A stretch of 5,077 nt of DNA, taken from SKLM01 sp964390305 (lineage in GTDB: Bacteria; Chloroflexota; Anaerolineae; B4-G1). Made by a program: the position numbers and the translations under genes. The DNA is taken from positions 1 through 5,077 of the forward strand of contig CAYMHT010000166.1 of assembly GCA_964390305.1 (NCBI GenBank), in the 5' to 3' direction. The notes under the pieces were generated by a model that worked only from the letters and a program-made list of their open reading frames with translations, did not search any database and was not told the origin of the DNA. Shown here one piece after another: positions 1-4,702 of the stretch (positions are counted from its first letter, which is position 1; each line of letters opens with the position of its first letter).

Positions 1-156
1 GACACGCGGGGCAGCGCCGGTGTCGAAGATCCAGACGTCATAGCCGTCCGCCGTCTCTTTCTCGGTGATTTCCCAGCCGAACAGGGACGCGTAGAAGGTG
101 GCTGTGGTCTCCAGGTCCCCTGTCCTGATCTCGATCCAGTCGAATGTGTTTGGCAT
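1..156 (-). CDS. VOC (glyoxalase/bleomycin-resistance fold) protein, N-terminal part, cut by the window edge
   Basis: This is the first 52 codons of a minus-strand gene that continues past the left edge. The translation begins MPNTFDWIEIRTGDLETTA and continues with FYASLFGWEI and then DGYDVWIFDTGAAPRV. The pattern of a beta strand (WIEIRTGDLE), a helix ending FYxxLFGWE, and a second strand is the first beta-alpha-beta-beta module of the vicinal oxygen chelate superfamily. Members include glyoxalases, dioxygenases and many small uncharacterised metal-binding or ligand-binding proteins. Glu/Asp residues near the start of the first strand could be metal ligands, but the rest of the site lies outside the window, so no substrate can be named. 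The ATG at 154-156 is preceded by AAAGGAG (165-171) at 8 nt, which fixes the start. The gene is divergent from the 207-aa gene on the right. The family call is fairly sure; the specific function is unknown. Confidence 0.85.
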   Translation of the reverse strand, partial: MPNTFDWIEIRTGDLETTATFYASLFGWEITEKETADGYDVWIFDTGAAPRV

Positions 157-164
157 GGCGGCAT

Positions 165-171
165 CTCCTTT
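165..171 (-). promoter_or_regulatory. Ribosome binding site of the VOC gene
   Basis: AAAGGAG on the minus strand lies 8 nt before the ATG at 156. It supports that ATG as the start of the edge-truncated VOC gene. Confidence 0.75.
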
Positions 172-233
172 GCTCGGTTTCCCGAGCCGTCGGGGCAGCA
201 TTGTCGCTGGGTCGGCAGAGCCGGGCGGGTCCC

Positions 234-255
234 TGCGTGGTCAGGAGACCACGCA
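234..255. repeat. Perfect 9-bp inverted repeat, 4-base loop, in the divergent intergenic region
   Basis: TGCGTGGTC (234-242) and GACCACGCA (247-255) are exact reverse complements separated by AGGA. The repeat lies about 78 bp upstream of the VOC start and about 125 bp upstream of the -35 box of the plus-strand promoter. No T-run follows on either strand, so it is not an intrinsic terminator. It could be an operator for a dimeric regulator, or a hairpin in the VOC 5' leader. Two weaker inverted repeats lie nearby: CTCTCG/CGAGAG at 295-308 and CATGG/CCATG just after it. I see no convincing minus-strand promoter for the VOC gene here. Confidence 0.6.
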
Positions 256-378
256 GAACGGTGGCGTATCTGCTTCGCTGCGGTTGGTCCCGTGCTCTCG
301 CACGAGAGTATCCCATGGCGCCCATGAGAGACCCAGCCCAGGCATCGGCTGTCTGGCAGTGTACGTTTCGCTCAGGAT

Positions 379-407
379 TTGCCGACCGTCTTCAGGCAGC
401 ATATACT
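379..407 (+). promoter_or_regulatory. Sigma-70-type promoter of the 207-aa Cys-cluster gene
   Basis: TTGCCG (379-384) and TATACT (402-407) are separated by exactly 17 bp, with transcription expected to start near 414. This gives a leader of about 48 nt before the ATG at 462. Because the promoter lies downstream of the earlier in-frame ATGs, it also argues against a longer N-terminus. Confidence 0.7.
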
Positions 408-449
408 AGCGCCCGGGAACGTCAAACTGGGTCGTCCGGCACGTCGCCT

Positions 450-456
450 GGAGGAG
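450..456 (+). promoter_or_regulatory. Ribosome binding site that decides the start of the 207-aa gene
   Basis: GGAGGAG ends 5 nt before the ATG at 462. The open frame runs back to an ATG at 144, but no comparable site precedes the earlier in-frame ATGs, and they lie upstream of the promoter. Confidence 0.8.
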
Positions 457-461
457 TCACG

Positions 462-1085
462 ATGGAGAAAGTCGCCTGGTCCGGCCGCATCGTATCGGTT
501 CAACCGCGCATTCGGCTCGGTCGGTCCTTTGACGAGCGATACCATACCTATCTGGGGTTCTGCCTGCTCGTCGAGGGCACCGTCGGGGGTGAAAACCGTC
601 AGTTCTCGATCGGCGTGGGCAAGAAAACCCAGCAGAAGCACCGGTTCCGCGTCGGCGATGAGGTCCGGGGCACTGCCGTCCCCGTGGCAGATCCGCGCAA
701 GGAGCCCGTCGAGTTCTATCGCGCCAGCAAGCTCGCGCTAGGAGAGCGCGGTCCCGCGCAGGCGGAGAGCCCCCCACCCTGGCACGGCGTGCCGCCGGAT
801 CTGGAGACGTACCGCGAGCGAGGGCACCGACGGCTATCGGCGCGAACCTACCAGGCCAAGTGCACCACGTGTATCTGGGGATGCCGCATGCCCGTCGAGA
901 TGATCATCGATCCCTGGAACCCCCAGAAGCGCTACCGATTCGAGACCTTCTGCTATGGGCCGAAGTCATGTCCGAACTACAAGCCGGGACCCCGCCGGGT
1001 GGTCCCGGGACGGAAAGGGATGCGGTGGGAGGAGCCGGATTGGGTGGACGAGGAGGCCACGGCGCACCGGGGGATGGATGAGTAA
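462..1085 (+). CDS. Conserved-looking protein of unknown function with a C-terminal cysteine cluster (207 aa)
   Basis: I do not recognise a named family with a known role. Residues about 5-92 are rich in beta-strand-like stretches (GRIVSVQPRIRLGR; YLGFCLLVEG; RQFSIGVG; FRVGDEVRGTAVPV) that read like a small beta-barrel, possibly an OB-fold; this is inference. A Pro/Glu-rich linker follows at about 95-115. The C-terminal part holds C134-x2-C137-x3-C141, then C164-x5-C170, set in aromatic and basic sequence (IIDPWNPQKRYRFETFCYGP). Five closely placed cysteines suggest a zinc or iron-sulfur site. The tail is charged (MRWEEPDWVDEEAT). There is no signal peptide or membrane segment, so it is probably cytosolic. 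The start is fixed by GGAGGAG 5 nt upstream and a promoter at 379-407. It is transcribed alone, divergent from the VOC gene and convergent with the FAS1 gene, and is followed at once by a strong hairpin. A nucleic-acid-binding role is one possibility, unproven. Confidence 0.85.
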   Translation: MEKVAWSGRIVSVQPRIRLGRSFDERYHTYLGFCLLVEGTVGGENRQFSIGVGKKTQQKHRFRVGDEVRGTAVPVADPRKEPVEFYRASKLALGERGPAQAESPPPWHGVPPDLETYRERGHRRLSARTYQAKCTTCIWGCRMPVEMIIDPWNPQKRYRFETFCYGPKSCPNYKPGPRRVVPGRKGMRWEEPDWVDEEATAHRGMDE

Positions 1086-1134
1086 CGGGAGAGGGCCAGG
1101 CCGGAGTCCTGGGACTCGGCGCTGGCCCTCCCGT
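1085..1134. terminator. Long imperfect hairpin between convergent genes, probable terminator
   Basis: The arms ACGGGAG-(AG)-GGCCAG (1085-1099) and CTGGCCCTCCCGT (1122-1134) pair with a 2-nt bulge. The interior continues pairing (CCGGAGTCC with GGACTCGG, one bulged G), giving a nearly closed stem of about 50 nt. It starts on the last base of the stop codon of the 207-aa gene. There is no T-tract, so it is not a classical intrinsic terminator. Its symmetry and position between two convergent genes suggest it ends or stabilises transcripts from both sides. Confidence 0.6.
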
Positions 1135-1157
1135 GTCGTACAGCGGCTGCAGTGCTG

Positions 1158-1212
1158 GTCAGTCGCCTTCGGGGTCAAGAAAGCGGCTTGATGCTACGAT
1201 AGGCTCTTTGCG
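1158..1212 (+). repeat. 55-base sequence at the left side of the assembly gap (copy 1)
   Basis: This stretch, from GTCAGTCGCC to CTCTTTGCG, is identical base for base to 1313-1367. It runs exactly to the first N. Because the second copy begins at the first base after the gap, the pair looks like the shared overlap of two contigs rather than a biological repeat. Confidence 0.9.
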
Positions 1213-1312
1213 NNNNNNNNNNNNNNNNNNNNNNNNNNNNNNNNNNNNNNNNNNNNNNNNNNNNNNNNNNNNNNNNNNNNNNNNNNNNNNNNNNNNNNNN
1301 NNNNNNNNNNNN
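1213..1312. other. Assembly gap of 100 Ns
   Basis: Exactly 100 unknown bases lie here, a conventional filler length for a gap of unestimated size. Any reading frame across it is meaningless. The identical 55-base ends suggest that the true gap may be zero or negative, in which case the stop codons of the two convergent genes would be only about 135 bases apart. Confidence 0.95.
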
Positions 1313-1367
1313 GTCAGTCGCCTTCGGGGTCAAGAAAGCGGCTTGATGCTACGATAGGCTCTTTGCG
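1313..1367 (+). repeat. 55-base sequence at the right side of the assembly gap (copy 2)
   Basis: This is an exact copy of 1158-1212 starting at the first base after the Ns. It ends 8 bases before the stop codon of the FAS1 gene (TGA on the minus strand, 1376-1378), so it lies in that gene's 3' region. I see no strong terminator hairpin inside it. Confidence 0.9.
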
Positions 1368-1375
1368 TCTGCGAT

Positions 1376-2341
1376 TCAGTCAGCCGTTCGAGGCCACGGC
1401 GGCAGGATGACGGTGTCCACCACGTGGATCACACCATTGGATGCCGCGATATCCGGGATGATGACCTTCGAATCGTCATTGACGTACAGGCTGCCGTCGA
1501 AATACTTGACACCCGCCAGCTTCCCGTTGGCCATGGTGATGTCGCCCAACACCGTCTTCGCCTCGGCCGAGCTCACTTCGCCCTCCAGGACGTGGTAGAG
1601 GAGGATGTCCGTCAGCTCCTGCTTCGAGAACGCACTGGCGATGTTGCCCGCGTTCAGGTCGAGCTTGGCGAAGGCGTCGTCCGTGGGCGCAAACACCGTC
1701 CACTCCCCGCCCTGCAGGGTCTCGGCCAGGCCAGCGGCCTGAACAGCCGCGACCAGGGTCGTGAAGCGGCCATCCGCCACGGCGATGTCGACGATGGTCG
1801 CATCACCCGCTGCCACATCGGGTGCGGCGGCTGCGCCTTCCTCGGTTCGAGGCCACGGCGGCAGGATAACGGTGTCGACCACGTGGATCACGCCGTTGGA
1901 CGCCGCGATGTCCGGGATGATGACCTTCGAATCGTCGTTCACGTACAGGCTGCCGTCGAAATACTTGAGACCCGCCAGCTTCCCGTTGGCCATGGTGATG
2001 TCGCCCAACACCGTCTTCGCCTCGGCCGAGCTCACTTCGCCCTCCAGGACGTGGTAGAGGAGGATGTCCGTCAGCTCCTGCTTCGAGAACGCACTGGCGA
2101 TGTTGCCCGCGTTCAGGTCGAGCTTGGCGAAGGCGTCGTCCGTGGGCGCAAACACCGTCCACTCACCACCCTGCAAGGTCTCCACCAGGCCCGCGGCCTG
2201 AGCAGCCGCCACTAACGTCGTAAAGCGACCATCGGCGACCGCGATATCTACAATCGTGTTGTGTCCCGCCGCCGTCACAGGCGGAACCGCGAGGAGCAGC
2301 ACAACGGCTGCCACTGCCAAGTTCCTGACTACCTTCTTCAT
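1376..2341 (-). CDS. Secreted protein with two tandem FAS1 (fasciclin-like) domains (321 aa)
   Basis: Residues 1-25 are a Sec signal peptide: basic MKKVVRN, hydrophobic LAVAAVVLLLAV, then PPVTAA with likely cleavage near A24/A25. There is no lipobox cysteine, so the product is probably released or periplasmic/cell-surface. Two FAS1 domains follow, at about 29-166 and 182-319. Each shows the family hallmarks: TIVDIA at the start, the H1 box TVFAPTDDAF, the DILLYHVLEGE segment, and the H2-like VIHVVDTVILPP near the end. FAS1 domains act in adhesion and matrix or surface binding; the partner cannot be told here. The two domains differ at only a few residues besides their edges and are joined by an Ala-rich linker (EEGAAAAPDVAAGDA). 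The ATG at 2341 has AGGAG 9 nt upstream (2351-2355); an adjacent in-frame GTG at 2344 is possible. The frame stays open upstream to a TTG at 2449, but only the short form begins with a signal peptide. It is transcribed alone from the promoter at 2529-2557. Confidence 0.93.
   Translation of the reverse strand: MKKVVRNLAVAAVVLLLAVPPVTAAGHNTIVDIAVADGRFTTLVAAAQAAGLVETLQGGEWTVFAPTDDAFAKLDLNAGNIASAFSKQELTDILLYHVLEGEVSSAEAKTVLGDITMANGKLAGLKYFDGSLYVNDDSKVIIPDIAASNGVIHVVDTVILPPWPRTEEGAAAAPDVAAGDATIVDIAVADGRFTTLVAAVQAAGLAETLQGGEWTVFAPTDDAFAKLDLNAGNIASAFSKQELTDILLYHVLEGEVSSAEAKTVLGDITMANGKLAGVKYFDGSLYVNDDSKVIIPDIAASNGVIHVVDTVILPPWPRTAD
1387..2257 (-). repeat. In-frame tandem duplication of about 412 bp (period 459 bp) inside the FAS1 gene
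   Basis: 1387-1798 and 1846-2257 align without gaps at an offset of 459 bases (153 codons), one FAS1 domain each. The identity is very uneven. Positions 1511-1705 match 1970-2164 with no differences over 195 bases. The C-terminal side (1387-1509) has about 8 differences, and the N-terminal side (1706-1798) about 20. Most of the differences are silent. Confidence 0.95.
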
Positions 2342-2522
2342 CACGATACGCTCCTTTCTTGCTGTTAAATGTAATATCGACGCTGCTGTGACCCCGGGCC
2401 CGCACTCCGGGAAGCTCACCGCCTGAGCGATGGTTATCCCCTCCTGCAACGAGCCGCCGCCTCGCCTCCGGATCCAAGCTGCTGACCAGCCTGACCCGGA
2501 GGGGCTGATTTCAACTCATTTA
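2342..2522 (-). promoter_or_regulatory. Structured 5' leader of the FAS1 transcript (about 180 nt)
   Basis: The leader runs from the predicted start near 2522 to the FAS1 ATG. It contains a hairpin with a perfect 7-bp stem (CCTCCGG 2465-2471 / CCGGAGG 2496-2502) and a small nested stem (GCTG/CAGC, 2478-2490). Next come a CGAG/CTCG stem around the Gly/Arg-like GC-rich run near 2449-2464 and a perfect 5-bp stem (GCTCA 2414-2418 / TGAGC 2424-2428). A CCCGG/CCGGG pairing lies near 2393-2413. It matches no riboswitch consensus that I can recall; I compared it by eye with the c-di-GMP-I and c-di-AMP classes and saw neither. It could be a regulatory leader or simply a GC-rich untranslated region. 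Confidence 0.4.
2351..2355 (-). promoter_or_regulatory. Ribosome binding site of the FAS1 gene
   Basis: AGGAG, within AGAAAGGAG (2351-2359), lies 9 nt before the ATG at 2341 and 6 nt before the alternative GTG at 2344. It favours translation from the signal peptide rather than from the upstream TTG at 2449. Confidence 0.75.
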
Positions 2523-2528
2523 TCTATC

Positions 2529-2557
2529 AATATACCACAGTTCGCGGTTGTTGTCAA
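2529..2557 (-). promoter_or_regulatory. Near-consensus sigma-70 promoter of the FAS1 gene
   Basis: On the minus strand TTGACA (2552-2557, six of six) is separated by exactly 17 bp from TATATT (2529-2534, five of six). A TGG just before the -10 box gives an extended -10. The promoter sits in a short AT-rich island in otherwise GC-rich DNA. Transcription should begin near 2522 and read toward the FAS1 gene. It is the strongest promoter signal in the window. Confidence 0.85.
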
Positions 2558-2593
2558 GGTTTTGTCACCGATTTGCCGTGGATTCGTTTAAGC

Positions 2594-3181
2594 CTATCGT
2601 CCGCGTGGACGACACACACCTTTTTTCGCATGTGAACGCTGGAGGGTTGGAACGTACGGGCCGGTGGCGTCGACGCCCGCCGACTCGAGCCCCAGGTCGC
2701 TCAGGTCGACGGTGCGGCCGGTGGCCACGAACAGGCGTTCGCCTGTCACTTCCGCTCCTCCAGCGAGCGTTACCACGAACGAGCCGTCCCGGGATTCAAC
2801 GCGTTCTGCTCTAGCCCCTGTATGCACGTCGATCCCCTCGGCAGCGAACGCGTCCTCCAACACCTCCGACGCCTCCGGTTCCTCCCTCGACAGCAGCGGC
2901 TCCTTGGCCTCCACCAGGGTCACGTTTACCCCGAAGCGGGCGAGGACCTGTCCCAGCTCCGCGCCCGAGGCGCCGCCGCCGAGGACGATCATCGACTCCG
3001 GCAGCTCATCCATCTGGATGACGTCGCGCGTCGTCCAGTAGTCCACATCGTCGAGCCCGGCATCGAGGAGCTGCAGCGAGAGGTCCTCACCGGACGTGCC
3101 CACACCGAGGACGATCACATCCGTGTCAGCGTCGCCTTCAAAGGCGACACTGGTTCCGATGCCTTCCGTGTCTTTGCCCAT
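2594..3181 (-). pseudogene. Broken FAD/NAD(P)-dependent disulfide oxidoreductase (Lpd/MerA-like), internal deletion and lost C-terminus
   Basis: Two pieces of a family normally about 460-480 aa are joined in one frame. Residues 21-44 (counting from the ATG at 3181) are the N-terminal FAD-binding strand and helix, DVIVLGVGTSGEDLSLQLLDAGLD, with its GxGxxG motif. This runs straight into DYWTTRDVIQMDELPESM, which in relatives lies more than 100 residues further on. The NAD(P)-binding domain follows (IVLGGGASGAELGQVLARFGVNVTLVEA), then the LFVATGR motif. The segment that should carry the redox-active cysteine pair is gone. After GPYVPT (near 2655) family similarity stops, and an unrelated tail ends at a TAG, so the rest of the FAD domain and the dimerisation domain are missing. 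It cannot be a working reductase. The start is uncertain: 3181 has GAAGG 5 nt upstream; 3193 and 3247 are also in frame. The relic lies upstream of the FAS1 promoter and reads in the same direction. Confidence 0.8.
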
Positions 3182-3216
3182 CACAACCTTCATCAGATTG
3201 AACGACAACCGATATA

Positions 3217-3235
3217 CTGGTGATTTCTTCACCAG
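3217..3235. repeat. Perfect 7-bp inverted repeat upstream of the flavoprotein relic
   Basis: CTGGTGA (3217-3223) and TCACCAG (3229-3235) flank a 5-base TTTCT loop. The repeat lies 36 bp upstream of the likely relic start, next to an AT-rich TATATC/TATACT stretch (3211-3218). It could be an old operator at the promoter of the once-functional gene. No good -35 box is seen on either strand. Confidence 0.5.
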
Positions 3236-3428
3236 CGGCCGACCCACACCAGCGGAGCCGCAGGACCCGGCACCCCCGGCTGGGGCTAGAAGCGAGGGCT
3301 ACACCCTGCCGTCAGCCGACGACCCGACCGGGGAGAATAGAGCGAGAGCCTGCCCTTCGCCGTCACGCGTCCCCCGGCTGCTCGGCCGCGGGCAGCCCCA
3401 TCATATGCCTCCCGTATGGCCTTCCGGG

Positions 3429-3448
3429 CCTCGATGCCCCTCGATGCC
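3429..3448 (+). repeat. Tandem duplication of a 10-mer
   Basis: CCTCGATGCC occurs twice head to tail at 3429-3438 and 3439-3448. It is a small slippage-type repeat in non-coding DNA with no sign of function. Confidence 0.7.
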
Positions 3449-3512
3449 CAGTTAAAGGGGGCCTTCACGTAATCAATATACCACACAACAAGCCGGCTGG
3501 ATTCTGGGAATC

Positions 3513-3560
3513 GTTTGGGTTTCGTTGGAACAAAGTTGGGAAGAGTTGGAGGAGGGTTGG
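3513..3560 (+). repeat. Helically phased GTTGG series
   Basis: GTTTGG at 3513 and GTTGG at 3524, 3535, 3545 and 3556 are spaced 11, 11, 10 and 11 bases apart, close to one turn of B-DNA. The intervening bases are A/G-rich and not conserved. The spacing is not a multiple of three, so coding does not explain it. It may be a multi-site binding region for a regulator, a curved or G-rich structural element, or a chance cluster. It lies about 150-200 bp beyond the 3' end of the nitroreductase gene. Confidence 0.5.
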
Positions 3561-3661
3561 CGAAGGCCCGGTTCGAACGGACGTGGAGCGGACCCAGGCG
3601 GGCATTGCCTGGTCACCGTCGGGCGACGCACCCGGCTCGAGCCGCCTGGGGAATGGTGCAA

Positions 3662-3678
3662 GACCCCGCAGAGGGGTC
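3662..3678. repeat. Short perfect hairpin downstream of the nitroreductase gene
   Basis: GACCCC (3662-3667) and GGGGTC (3673-3678) flank a 5-base loop, about 33 bases past the nitroreductase stop on the minus strand. There is no T-tract, so it is at most a weak or factor-dependent terminator for that gene. Confidence 0.45.
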
Positions 3679-3710
3679 GAGCAGCGCCGACCGGGTTGTG
3701 GGAGGCCGAC

Positions 3711-4613
3711 CTATCTGGGGCCTGGGTTCCAGAGCAGGTCCGGGCGCCGGCGCGGGAGGGCGCGATGGAACTCCACGTCACGGTAGCCGAGGGCCATGAC
3801 GACCTCGACCCGGCGCCCCTGGGGCAGGCCGAGGATGCGCTCCAGCTTCTGGCTGCGCTCCAGGGCGGCGTTGAAATAGCCGATGTGGCATGTGCCCAGC
3901 TTCTGCAGCTGGCCCCCGGGAGGCTCCAAACGCTCCGCAGCCAGCATCAGGTTATAGGCAGCGTAGGTGGCGTCCTCGCGCCCGAAGTAGGCTCCGCGCG
4001 GAACGTGGGCAACCAGCACCACCGGTGCGTGGTAGAAGATGGGGTCCTGGCCCTGCGCACGCTCCCGGGCCAGCCTCTCAAAGTCATCCGCGGCCCCCAC
4101 TGCCTCTCTGGCATTCTCCCTGCCCAGCAGCAGGTACAGGAAGGGGCGAAGGAACCGGTTACGGAGCAGGGGAACCAACCGCCCCAGCGTTGCCGCTACC
4201 TCCGCGCTCAGCCGGGCGATACGCGCAGGGTCGTCCACGGCGATCCAGTCGACCGGCTGCCTGTTGGAGGCGCTGGGCGCCCAGCGGGAGACGTCGATGA
4301 GCTCGCGCACGGTCTCACGCGGCACAGGCTCGTCTTCAAAGACGCGCAGCGAGCGCCGTCCGCGTAGAGCCCCCACCAGCTCCTCATACGCCGGCAGAGA
4401 TTCTATGGTGGGGCACTGCTCCAGCGGATAGTCGGAATGACGGATGGCATCCACGGGGCAGACGGCCACACAATGGCCGCAGAGCCAACACTCCTCGGCC
4501 CGGACGACCTCGGCCGCGGTCTCTCTCAGCTCGAATACGCGGCTGGCCCTGCAGACCCGAACGCAGGCACCGCAGCGGGTGCAGGTATCCTGGTTGACGA
4601 CGATGGTCGGCAT
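3711..4613 (-). CDS. Ferredoxin-nitroreductase fusion: two [4Fe-4S] motifs plus FMN nitroreductase domain (300 aa)
   Basis: Residues 1-60 form a bacterial-type 2[4Fe-4S] ferredoxin with two complete CX2CX2CX3C motifs: C11-C14-C17-C21 and C42-C45-C48-C52, the second followed by the usual proline. Residues about 85-285 are a nitroreductase-family domain. RRSLRVF (86-92) and RWAPSASNRQP (110-120) are the typical phosphate- and FMN-binding segments. YHAPVVLVAHV, the helix DATYAAYNLMLAAERL (215-230), KLGTCHIGYF and MALGYRD match the rest of the fold. Such fusions are flavoenzymes in which the clusters are thought to pass electrons to FMN; the electron acceptor cannot be told from sequence. There is no signal peptide, so it is cytosolic. 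The ATG at 4613 is preceded by GGGAGGAA, its GGAGG core 9 nt away. The frame stays open upstream to 4943, but that part has no ferredoxin similarity and lies across the promoter. It is transcribed alone. Confidence 0.93.
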   Translation of the reverse strand: MPTIVVNQDTCTRCGACVRVCRASRVFELRETAAEVVRAEECWLCGHCVAVCPVDAIRHSDYPLEQCPTIESLPAYEELVGALRGRRSLRVFEDEPVPRETVRELIDVSRWAPSASNRQPVDWIAVDDPARIARLSAEVAATLGRLVPLLRNRFLRPFLYLLLGRENAREAVGAADDFERLARERAQGQDPIFYHAPVVLVAHVPRGAYFGREDATYAAYNLMLAAERLEPPGGQLQKLGTCHIGYFNAALERSQKLERILGLPQGRRVEVVMALGYRDVEFHRALPRRRPDLLWNPGPR

Positions 4614-4620
4614 GGGCAGG

Positions 4621-4628
4621 TTCCTCCC
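4621..4628 (-). promoter_or_regulatory. Ribosome binding site that decides the nitroreductase start
   Basis: GGGAGGAA on the minus strand has its GGAGG core (4623-4627) 9 nt before the ATG at 4613. That ATG also begins just before the first ferredoxin motif, so it is preferred over starts in the 110-codon upstream extension of the frame. Confidence 0.8.
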
Positions 4629-4673
4629 TGTCTGGTCAGACGACGAGGTATCGCATGGTTCGCCCGGGTCCTT

Positions 4674-4702
4674 TGTATACAGGCAAAGAGCCGGGGGCGC
4701 AA
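4674..4702 (-). promoter_or_regulatory. Probable sigma-70-type promoter of the nitroreductase gene, with overlapping inverted repeat
   Basis: On the minus strand TTGCGC (4697-4702) is 17 bp from TATACA (4674-4679). The match is moderate but the spacing is ideal, and the predicted leader is about 54 nt. An inverted repeat CTTTG-N8-CAAAG (4671-4688) covers the -10 box and could be a repressor site. Confidence 0.55.

Larger units (their letters stand above)
3236..3710. other. Stretch without a recognisable gene
   Basis: No frame on either strand gives a protein with recognisable family features, and none has a convincing ribosome site. A 66-codon minus-strand frame (3286-3486, beginning MWYIDYVKAPFNW) has a helix-like middle but turns into low-quality sequence and has no start signal. 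The stretch holds small repeats: a tandem 10-mer (3429-3448), a 14-bp motif shared with the FAS1 promoter (3472-3485), a phased GTTGG series (3513-3560) and a 6-bp hairpin (3662-3678). It is probably intergenic DNA enlarged by decay of neighbours. Confidence 0.6.

Noticed and set aside
144..461. N-terminal extension of the 207-aa protein to the ATG at 144
   Set aside because: The promoter (379-407) and ribosome site (450-456) lie inside it, the residues look like non-coding translation, and it overlaps the VOC gene start.
1133..1357. Open frame running through the N gap
   Set aside because: It exists only because Ns were translated as X; the two ends are the same 55-base overlap.
1424..2215. 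Long plus-strand open frame (263 codons) opposite the FAS1 gene
   Set aside because: It is an antisense by-product of the high-GC duplicated FAS1 sequence; it repeats with the same 459-bp period and has no ribosome site or family features.
2598..2626. Intrinsic terminator on the plus strand (CGTCC-GCGT-GGACG followed by T6)
   Set aside because: The stem is only 5 bp and the T-run starts 9 nt after it. No plus-strand gene ends nearby.
3286..3486. Small minus-strand frame MWYIDYVKAPFNW... (66 codons)
   Set aside because: No ribosome site, and its start sits in the -10-like 14-bp motif. The second half is low-complexity Arg/Gly/Ser sequence. It may be a gene scrap but cannot be supported.
3567..3590. 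Possible tRNA T-arm on the minus strand (GTCCG-TTCGAAC-CGGGC)
   Set aside because: The T-loop and a 5-bp stem look right, but the required acceptor partner (GGCGAAG) is absent at the expected distance upstream, and no D-arm or anticodon arm is found.
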